DNA of 64,000 bases. Source: Toxoplasma gondii ME49. Its lineage: Eukaryota > Apicomplexa > Conoidasida > Eucoccidiorida > Sarcocystidae. A program made the position numbers and the translations under genes. Shown one piece after another: positions 55,653 through 64,000 of this stretch. Positions within the stretch are counted from its first letter, which is position 1, and every line of letters starts with the position of its first letter. The notes below the pieces were generated by a model, which worked only from the letters and a program-made list of their open reading frames with translations, was not told the DNA's origin and did no database searches. Where the stretch lies: positions 2,153,874 to 2,217,873 of the forward strand of contig NC_031478.1 in NCBI RefSeq assembly GCF_000006565.2, written 5' to 3'.

Positions 55653-58600
55653 ATGCCGCTCAAGACTTCCTGGCATTGTTCGTGCAACGCCACCTTTCCA
55701 GGTGACTTGCTCATGGTTGTTGCTAACCACGATCGCGTGGGCAACTGGAATCCTCAGAACTCGGTGGTTCTTTCGACAGACGCATCCTCTTTCCCGACAT
55801 GGCGCTCTGGCGAGGTCTGCTTCGACGAGCAGCAGCCCGTCCGGCTCGAGTACAAGCTGATTATTCGCCGCGCCTCAGGAGAAATTTACTGGGAGCCGAT
55901 TCCCACCAACCGCGTAGTCACGCTGACTGCGAATACGTCCTCAGTCATCGAAAACGTTTGGGGTTCGCTGGCCACTTGCTCCATCACCTTCTTCCCGCTG
56001 CAGCCGATTCCGTCCCCGTCCTTCTACAAGCACGCAGAAAGGACGAAGAAAGAGGCCAGTTCCGTCCATCTGCACTCCGCCTCCATTTCCGACGACTCCG
56101 GGTCCGACACTGGGACATGTTCACAGGTCGACGAATCGCGAACGCAACGCAACGTCCGCGGACAGCCTGCCTCCGTGGGGACGGGGAAGGCCACAGCCGC
56201 CGAGAGAGGCGGCAAAGGATACGTCATGCCGCATCACCAGTGCAGCACCAGCCAGAGACGCCACTCCATCAGTACGCAAGCTGCGGACGAAGCGGCCGGC
56301 GGAGGGAATCGCGTTTCCTTCAAACGCTCCGCCTTCATTTTGGCCAACACTGGTCCCATCACAAACTACTACACAGTCTCAAAGACAATTGGTACGTTGT
56401 TCGCTGATCTGAAAAGAAAGCTGCACAACGTGCCGGCTTCGTCGTGGTAACTTCCGGTTCGAACGTGGCGACGCGGCTGTATGTACACCCGCCTTTTTTC
56501 TGCTTCCAAGGCGCCGAAAGGCTGAAAGTGTTAGGACGTGTGGTGTAAGATTGCTGCGCAGCCGCGCCAAGACTTTTGGCTGGGAAGGGGGTGCATGCCG
56601 CTGTCGTATGTTTTTCGGTATATGCCCCGGTGTTCACGTCTGCCTTACCTGAATAAGAAGTTGCGTGTCGTGTGAGAAGTTCGTCGCGTTTGTGGGAACT
56701 GCAGAGTCTGAGATCACACCAGAACCGAAGGGTTTGGAAAAGGTGAAAGACTTAGAAACTCTAGAAGAAACACGGAGACACAAGTGGTGACGGATCTTAG
56801 CCCAGCGGTCTTGTCGATCTTTCTGCGTTTTTCCGAGCAGGGCGTGGCACATGGGGAGAAGTGAAGCTGGTCATTGACAACGGGACCGGAGCGCGTCGCG
56901 CGGCGAAGAAGATTCCCAAGTGTTACGTTGAAGACGCCGACCGTTTTCGTCAGGAAATCGAGATCATGAAGAGCCTCGACCACCCAAACATTGTGCGACT
57001 CTACGAGACTTTCGAGGATATGACGGACTTCTACCTGGTGATGGAGTACTGCACTGGGGGCGAGCTCTTTGATCGCTTGGTTCACCAGGGTGTCTTCACA
57101 GAGGCTCTGGCCTGCCGCATCATGCGGCAGATTCTCGCAGCTGTTGCTTATTGCCATGCCCACCGCGTCGCCCACCGAGACCTGAAGCCGGAGAACTTCC
57201 TGTTTTTGCATGACAACCCCGAATCTCCCATCAAGCTCATCGACTTCGGCCTCGCCGCTCGTTTCAAGTCTGGACAGCCCATGAGGACGAGAGCCGGGAC
57301 GCCTTACTATGTATCGCCGCAGGTACAGAGCACAGACAAGAAGTCAAATCTCCCTCTGTGTTTTCTCCAGGCTAGGCGACGATTAAATTTCACTCGCCCG
57401 ATGCTGCCATGCTTGTAATCTAGGGTCTTCGTTAACTCGACACATGTTCGTTGTGTTTCTCCATTCTGCCCATATATTTATATACGTAAGCTGTTTTTGC
57501 CGATGTGTAAGACCGTACATCTTTCGTGTCTTTTAATCAAGCGTATGTGTACTCTGCGGCGTTTGCCGATTGAAATACGGTTCCGCGCTGGCCTGGTATC
57601 TAGTTCTCTCTCCACCTTGCACACGGTACGTCGCCAGTCCTCTATGGGGATGCGTTTGCTGTGCCCGCTTTTCCTGGCTCTTCATAAAGGCTTGGACTTC
57701 ACACAAAGAACGCATTTCACATAACCAAAAAGAATTCGGAAACTGCTCTGCTCTGTGTGCGCCTGCAGGTGTTGGAGGGACGGTATGGCCCAGAGTGCGA
57801 CGTCTGGTCCGCCGGAGTCATGATGTACATTCTGCTTTGTGGGTATCCTCCGTTCAATGCGCCGTCGGACAGGGCGATTATGAACAAAGTGCGTGCGGGA
57901 CATTACACCTTCCCAGACAGCGAATGGAGTCGAGTGTCACTACAGGCCAAGGATCTCATCTCGCGTCTTCTTGATCGCCATCCGCGCACTCGAATCAGTG
58001 CCGAGCAAGCGCTCCGACACGCCTGGTTCGCCATGCATGCTCCGGGAGACCATTTTGAGCCTCTAGGTGAGACACGAAGTCTTTTCCGAGGAATATATGT
58101 CAGGCGGAAGAACCCTCGAAAGATAACTCTCACACACATGCTTATCTTTCTGCGTAGAGATATGTATAGGTGGCTTGTCTTTCTGAGTTGTGGCATCTCG
58201 AGTGTAGCCACTGGCGGCGAAGGTGGGTCATCCGATTTTTTGGATCGTCAGTTACGCGGGTTGTCCGCGTGTAGAGCGGCATGCGTTTTTTCAAAAGCAG
58301 GTGACGAGAAACTCTTGTTTGTTTCCACCTCCGCAGGCTTGGACATTTTGAGCAAATTTCGGCGATTCCAGGGCTTGAGTCGACTGAAGAAGCTGGCTCT
58401 GACGGTTATTGCACAGCATTTGGAGGACTCGGAAATCGAGGGTCTCAAGAACTTGTTCACTCAGCTCGACACCGAGGGTGACGGTGTCCTGACAGTGGAG
58501 GAAATTCGCAAGGGCATCGAGCGGAGCGGCGTCCACTTACCTCCGGACATGGTCCTCGAAGATGTCTTGAGGGAAGTGGACACCGCCGGCACTGGAAGCA

Positions 58601-59325
58601 TTGATTACACAGAGTTCATTGCAGCTTGCCTCCACCAGTCCCACTACATCCGAGAGGAGGCGTGTCGAGCTGCTTTCCGCGTGCTAGATATCAATGGAGA
58701 CGGCCTCGTCAGGTGAGTTTTCAGGCGTATTTCACCAGTCAGCTTCACGCCGGCAGAGAAAGGGTGTTGATGCAGCTTCCATGTTTCGATTGCAGACGCC
58801 AGAACATGTGTGTCAGTTTCTATCTGTGAGCAGGGGCTGCTCCCCGGCTTTTTCGAGAGACGCGCCGTCGCGTTCTACCGCTTCTTTTGAACAGTGAAAA
58901 AGGGCATCTGCTGTATAGACGCAATCGTGTCAGATCGGATATTGATGCACAAGCGTCCCCAGAAAGCACAACTGATCTAGACAGAGACCGCACATTGCCC
59001 TTACCATTCGTCTTTTCTTGTGGAGGTCACAGCCAGCTGCGTTGACATGCATGCGGGTTCCGCCCTTTTTTTGCGTGTGTGCAGTGCTCAAGAACTGCGC
59101 CAGGTGTTCCACATGGCTGGTGATTTGGAGACAGACGCGGCGGCGGAGTTGCTGGAGGCAGACGCGGATGGTGACGGGCACATAACTTTCGATGAGTTTT
59201 GCGGACTCATGCGGAAGGTGCCGTCGCTCGCCTTGGTCACGGAGCACACAGTGTCGATGATGCGGCGAACGTGTTCGCGCACAAACATCAGCGAAGCCAG
59301 TCTGACGCCTCGCGCTACGGGGTAA
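55653..59325 (+). CDS. CDPK2: CDPK2: CBM20 plus calcium-dependent protein kinase
   Basis: Five exons fit phase exactly: 55653-56391, 56841-57322, 57769-58066, 58337-58712 and 59085-59325 (711 aa). Residues 1-110 form a CBM20 starch-binding domain (FPGDLLMVVANHDRVGNWNP, then YWEPIPTNRVV). A polar linker leads to the kinase: glycine loop GRGTWGEV (247), Lys about 269-270, gatekeeper Met about 314 (LVMEY), HRDLKPEN with catalytic Asp about 360, DFG Asp about 381, and TPYYVSPQVLEG in the activation segment. After the junction helix are four EF-hands, with loops at about 551 (DTEGDGVLTVEE), 588 (DTAGTGSIDYTEF), 624 (DINGDGLVR) and 658 (DADGDGHITFDEF). In Toxoplasma this kinase controls turnover of the storage glucan amylopectin; its loss causes amylopectin over-accumulation. 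The CBM20 presumably brings the calcium-switched kinase to the glucan. The ATG lies just after tctgtag, so a leader intron is likely. Confidence 0.95.
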
Positions 59326-62153
59326 ATCGCAGAAGCGAACACAAATGGAAAGACAGGAAAACGACTTTTTCTGTAGTGGGGAAACCCGGCGAACGTTCCG
59401 CTGGAATGTGCCAGGGACGGGCCATGAGATGCCGGTCAACACCGGGCGAGGCCTGTCGTTGGAACGGACTGCGATGTTCTCGGCGTGGGCGTCCGACAGT
59501 GTCAACAGGCTCTACAACGCGCAGAAAAAAAATTCCCGCACGTGTTCCATAGACAAACCGTCCTTCGGGCGGGAGATTTGCTTTTTCGGGAGATTGCGAC
59601 GGAAGTGGGTTTTGTTTAGGTCGCAGTGGGGACAGTCTGCTGGTTCTGCGAGTAGATATTGGTGTATCGACGGTACTTCAGACACTGCCGTCACTAATCA
59701 CGTTCGGTCTCTGGGAGATGCAAGGGAAATTCTTTTTCATTTTGGGGTTTACGTCGCGTGCACGCGTTGTGACTGAGAAATGCGCGCATGTGGTCGAAAG
59801 CGCCGCATGCGACAGTTCAGCAAACTGCGTGCAAGGAACTGATAACGTATCGTACTTTGTGCAAGACAATCTCCGTTAATATGTGGCGACTTCCGAGTTC
59901 GTGTGAAGTTCCCAAATTGAGAGCAGGCTCTTTGGTGGGTCACCCGATGTGCACCGGAGACAGACCCGTCTGTCACTCGATGGTACAGTGGGATTGAGTT
60001 TTCTGCGTTGTCTTCGTTTCGTGATCTCATCTGCGGGGGAAACAGACGGCTCAGTCCTTCTGGTCCCGAAAACTCGACTAGAGGTTGGGTGCGGGCTGCA
60101 CAACCGCAAACTCCGGAAGGTGGAAACATGTCGCACCGAAAGGTGCTGGTTTGAAGGGCTGTATTGAGATGGGCGACGACGCGGGAGATGAGTTTCAGCG
60201 ATCTATCGTTTTTTCCACCAAATATATGTGGTCTGCCGTCCAGGTTTAGTTCTTCTTTGAGTATATGCGATTTTGCGTCACTGGCTGCGGGCCAGGGATC
60301 AGGTCCATGTCGGTTCAAAGGTACCGCGCTGGCGTCTCGGCGGGCTTACTGTTCTACATCGCGTGATAGAGAGTGGATTTCAGAGGGCAAGGAGGGCGCT
60401 TTCTGGCGCGTCCTCTTTAGAAAGACTCTGTTTTCGCGGCGAAAATGCAGTCTATGAGAAACGAACGACCGACTGTGTAGTAGCACGCAAAGGGACGACC
60501 GCAACGATATGCGTATTTCGGTGGTTGCCGGCTTCTTTGCTTTGTTCTTGCCTGAGAAATGAGGACAGAAAATGTAACGAAGGGCTTTTTTTTATACAGA
60601 TACCGTAAAATCGATTCATGAACAAGATGTGGAATCGTACCCTCTCGTTTTGTACAATTCGTGCCCGAAACATATATTTCACAGAGACTTTGGCTGTCAA
60701 TCAAACCTGCCGTTTTTGCCAAGCAGACAAACGACAGACGTACATCAGGGATTGACTGACGTCTGCTTCCCGTCAGCTCACCGTAGAGACTACGTGGTTT
60801 CCACATCTGCAGTGCGTCAGGGCACACAAGACAGCATGTGTGCGCGACGCTCTAGTGATGGAAGGGCATTTTCGATTAAAGCGAGGCCCGGCAGTGGAAA
60901 GCAGGAATGCATGTATCTAGACTCGTACCACTCCCTCTGCTCAGAGTAGTGAATTAGAAAACGATACCTCGACCTGTTACTACAGAAAGTCACCGTATGA
61001 CGAACCATGAAATTCTGTTTCCTTCTGGAAGCATGAGTGAAGAACTCAAGTGAGTTGTTCATGCTTTGTTCAGTTTCACCGAATTTCAAGAGCGTACAGG
61101 TGCTGCAAATAATGAATTATGCAGGAAGTAGTTCCTTTTGACATTTTTGTGACCTGCTGAACAGAGTGAAAGTTGAATGACGACACTCGTGTCGTTTACC
61201 AAGTGACACTGTTGATAGTGTCCTAATGCAGCAAATCTATTCAGCAATGATCTTGTGCGCGTGCTACCACTTACTCGTGACGCTAACGAAGGCTGTTGAG
61301 CAAAGAAACTCTTCTTCGACATAGGTTGTCGGAGGGCTTCCAAACGAGCGGACTAAATCTCCTTGTTTCGTTTTATGGTTATCCCTTCCTATTAACCTGC
61401 CCACTGAAAAGTATCTGCTTCTACGTCTTTATTGTTGGTGACCATATTTTCCACGGTAATTCTTTCCTGATGAGGCCACTTGCAAAACCGTTTCAATATT
61501 TATTCTCAGCCGATTTAGTCTGTGCTCAAGATACCCCCCCCCCCGAGCGGCTAGAGCCGAAATGGGAAAGAAAGCAAATAAATGCCATCAAGCGTGCGCT
61601 CAACTTGTAGCTCATCCCCGTAGGTGCAGCGTAATGACGGTGGAACATACGACTGATGCGTACAACCCTGGTAAATTGATCGGCGTAATTTGTGACGCAA
61701 TCATCTAGAGAAGAGCTGAGTGTCACTATGCGGCCTCAATTCACCACTCATTCAGCAAAACGAAACTTCCGGCATGTGGCGCGTGGTTATTCCCGAGCCT
61801 TGTTTAGTTGCATGAACTCCGAAAAAGCATATTTACGTGAGGCAAGCACATAAACCACGGTGAGACGGTCAGTGTTATTCAAGTTGGCACGTTGTGCTCC
61901 CGTGGACCATCCATTGGATGAGCGGATCTTTCCTGGTTTTGTACGGGTGTGTCCACTTTTTCTGTCCGCCCCCTCTGCTGCATGCTGTCTTGATCATCAG
62001 TCAGCCGTCCCTCTGTGAAGCTCCTCTGTATCACGGGGACGAATGCAAGCTAACAGTTTTGGCTCGCGCTAAATTCCCCTCTCGAAGATCCACGACAAGC
62101 AACAGTGTGTCTACTCGTTTTGAGGTTTTATGAGATGCACAGTGATCAGCGAC
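59326..62153. other. Between convergent genes, 3' flanks
   Basis: The CDPK2 gene ends here on the plus strand and the coiled-coil gene ends from the other side. No ORF has splice support or family features. A run of eleven C occurs at 61534-61544. Confidence 0.45.
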
Positions 62154-63831
62154 TCAATCTCTTCCCCGATTAGCAAGCTCGCCGCCCGTCCCTCTGTTCC
62201 AACCCTTAGAAGCAAGCACGTCGAGGGAGTGCACGGTGCGTTGACTAACCCTATCTGGAGGCCCGCGTTCATCCAAGTCGTCTTCGTCTGGAATGTCTTC
62301 ACACCAGATATCATGTTTTGAATTCAATTGTTCCCGTCTGTCCGTCGAAACGGCTCGTACTTCTTCTGGATCCTCTGAGACAGATCGCAGCCTCAAACAC
62401 TGCGCCTCTCCATTGTTTGCCACATCATGGGCATCGCCCCATGAATGCGTGTTCAAGAAAACCAGCGGCCTGTCAGAGTGCTGAGCCCCTCTGTTCTGGT
62501 GTCGAACCCAGAAACTCCCTAGTTTAGTGACACTTCGCCGGTGGGTGCTCGCAGACAAATGCTCCACTCGAGCCCGTCCTTGCTCGTCCCATGTGATGAT
62601 GTCTTTGTCCCGCTCCAGGATATCACCGGGGGGATGGTGCACCACGTGGTGTGTCTTCTTCTGACGCTTCTCGTAGAACGCCACCAACTGCTGTGTTGTG
62701 CCGAAGCGTTTGACTGCTTCCAGGGGACAGGAAACGTCCACCTTTAGCACTTCTCCTAAAACAACACAAACACGCTGGAAAATGAGAGTGCAGTGAACAC
62801 AGACCTAGCGTCAGACAGAAACACACTGGTCGGGGTTGGTCGGGCGAAACCGCCCTCGGAAAGAGGCACTAGGGCAGGATGATTGAGAGGGAGTTACAAA
62901 ATGTCTAGACGCTAAGAAAATAAAGATAGCTTAAATTATTGGGACTGCTGAACTCGTAACTGTCAAACATTTCTTAGAGTGATATTCCTTCGTGGTTAAG
63001 TGATTGTCGGAAGTGAAAAAAACGCACCAAGAAGCTGCTCCTTCGCGCGCGTGATGCGGTGCTCGAACCCTGGCCGCTTTGAATGCTCCACAAACGCTTC
63101 CGTGCGCATCGTTTCTTCAGCCGCAAACGCCTCCAATTCTTCCCGTATCTGCAGCCAAATACATGACGCAATTCAGTGCAATCACCTGACCGTAAGGCAC
63201 CCTCATCATGGCTTCTGAATACGAGGAAGGCTGCTACAAAGCACTTGCCACGTCTCGTCCCTTCGCCTTCAAAAATAGGTTGCTCCTCTAGCCCCTCTGT
63301 GGCAATGCACCACAACCTGAATCTTGCCCCAACACAAGTTTATACATATATATATATATATACCTATGGAATACAGTATATGCAGATATATATATGCAGA
63401 TTATCTTGTTACCTTTGCTGACATGCACCTGGAATGGGTGTTTGCCGGCTTCCTACGGCACAAGACTTTACAGCGCCTTGGATGTGAGGAGGTTACCTTT
63501 GAAGCGCTCCCATCCCCGGTAGATGTTTCGATTGCAAAGTAAGCAGCATCAGTGAACGTGTATCCATGACGCAAATGTGTCCTCACCTGCGAACTCCTCG
63601 CCTCAAAGAGGCTCTGCTGTAAATTTCTGAAGCGTTTCTCTTCCTCCTCCGCCTCTACCCTGACCCTTTGTCGCAAGATGACTTGCAGCGATCTGGCGCG
63701 GTTGACAATCTCCCTAGCAGACGCCTCAGCGCGGAGCACCTGCTTGACCGCATCACCAGCGTCTTCTTGGCTTGGATACGTCCGTCGATCTCGCCGAGAA
63801 AACCTTTCAGGCGTGCAGTTCGCTATGAAGT
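62154..63831 (-). CDS. Coiled-coil protein with V-ATPase G-like domain, 5' incomplete
   Basis: Three minus-strand exons join in phase: 63831-63587, 63148-63028 and 62755-62154. The first begins after a strong acceptor (tttcttttcgcag) with one base left over from an upstream exon, so the start lies beyond 63831 and possibly outside the window. The protein reads IANCTPERFSRRDRRTYPSQ, then DAVKQVLRAEASAREIVNRA, RVRVEAEEEEKRFRNLQ, REELEAFAAEETMRTEAF and RITRAKEQLLGEVLKVDV. The spacing LL.AE..A..IV..AR..., then E.EKRFR, resembles the peripheral-stalk V-ATPase subunit G, which has about 120 residues. Here a polar tail of about 180 residues follows (VAFYEKRQKKTHHVVHH and later), which is not usual for subunit G. 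An unrelated coiled-coil protein remains possible. Confidence 0.6.
63340..63398. repeat. AT-rich microsatellite in an intron
   Basis: A run of alternating ta units (about 63344-63362) followed by a second tatatatat tract near 63387 lies inside the intron between 63586 and 63149 of the minus-strand coiled-coil gene. It explains short Tyr/Ile-rich ORFs read here on the plus strand. Confidence 0.85.
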
Positions 63832-64000
63832 CTGCGAAAAGAAAGGATTGTGGTACACCAAACTTGTTGACATTTCTTGAAATTGATTCAAGACCTTAAA
63901 AGTGACCATACGCGCACAACAGATCCCCACGGTACAGATGCCCTTCTGCGGATCCATCTACTCATCGACACAACTCCATGTTCGAAATCATCGAATTCGA

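Overview
The window is nuclear DNA of an intron-rich coccidian apicomplexan, most likely Toxoplasma gondii or a close relative (Neospora, Hammondia). This rests on a CBM20-tagged calcium-dependent protein kinase (CDPK2 type), a RAP-domain organellar RNA-binding protein with a long Ser/Pro-rich N-terminus, GT-AG introns in almost every gene, long leaders and roughly balanced base composition. No bacterial, viral, transposon or CRISPR signature is visible. Gene models were built by hand: exons were joined only where donor, acceptor and codon phase agreed.

Layout. (1) 0.3-5.0 kb, minus: an eight-exon coiled-coil protein. (2) 5-10.6 kb: sparse, with exon-like minus ORFs near 6.5-7.8 kb and a 67-codon minus ORF at 10.4 kb that looks like a small membrane protein. 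(3) 12.8-16.3 kb, plus: a mitochondrial-type phosphatidylserine decarboxylase. (4) 16.4-17.7 kb, minus: fragments of an unresolved small gene. (5) 17.9-20.3 kb, minus: an acidic protein with a 24-bp in-frame repeat. (6) 21.8-23.2 kb, minus: unresolved ORFs. (7) 24.0-29.6 kb, minus: an eight-exon ZIP metal transporter. (8) 30.3-31.8 kb, minus: exon-like fragments. (9) 35.1-43.8 kb, plus: the RAP protein, with a 152-codon ORF antisense inside one intron. (10) 45.7-47.8 kb, minus: an intronless multi-pass membrane protein resembling the rolling stone/AIG1 family. (11) 50.4-53.1 kb, plus: SYS1, a Golgi membrane protein. (12) 53.3-54.9 kb, plus: an unresolved gene. (13) 55.7-59.3 kb, plus: CDPK2. 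(14) 62.2-64 kb, minus: a coiled-coil gene cut by the window end, with a domain resembling V-ATPase subunit G.

The genes do not form a pathway. They are ordinary housekeeping and signalling genes: mitochondrial phospholipid synthesis (PSD), metal uptake (ZIP), organellar RNA metabolism (RAP), Golgi trafficking (SYS1) and calcium control of storage polysaccharide (CDPK2). The less ordinary material is the gene nested in the RAP intron, the large low-complexity insertions placed between conserved membrane segments (ZIP, SYS1, AIG1-like), and several exon-like islands that match nothing I recognise.
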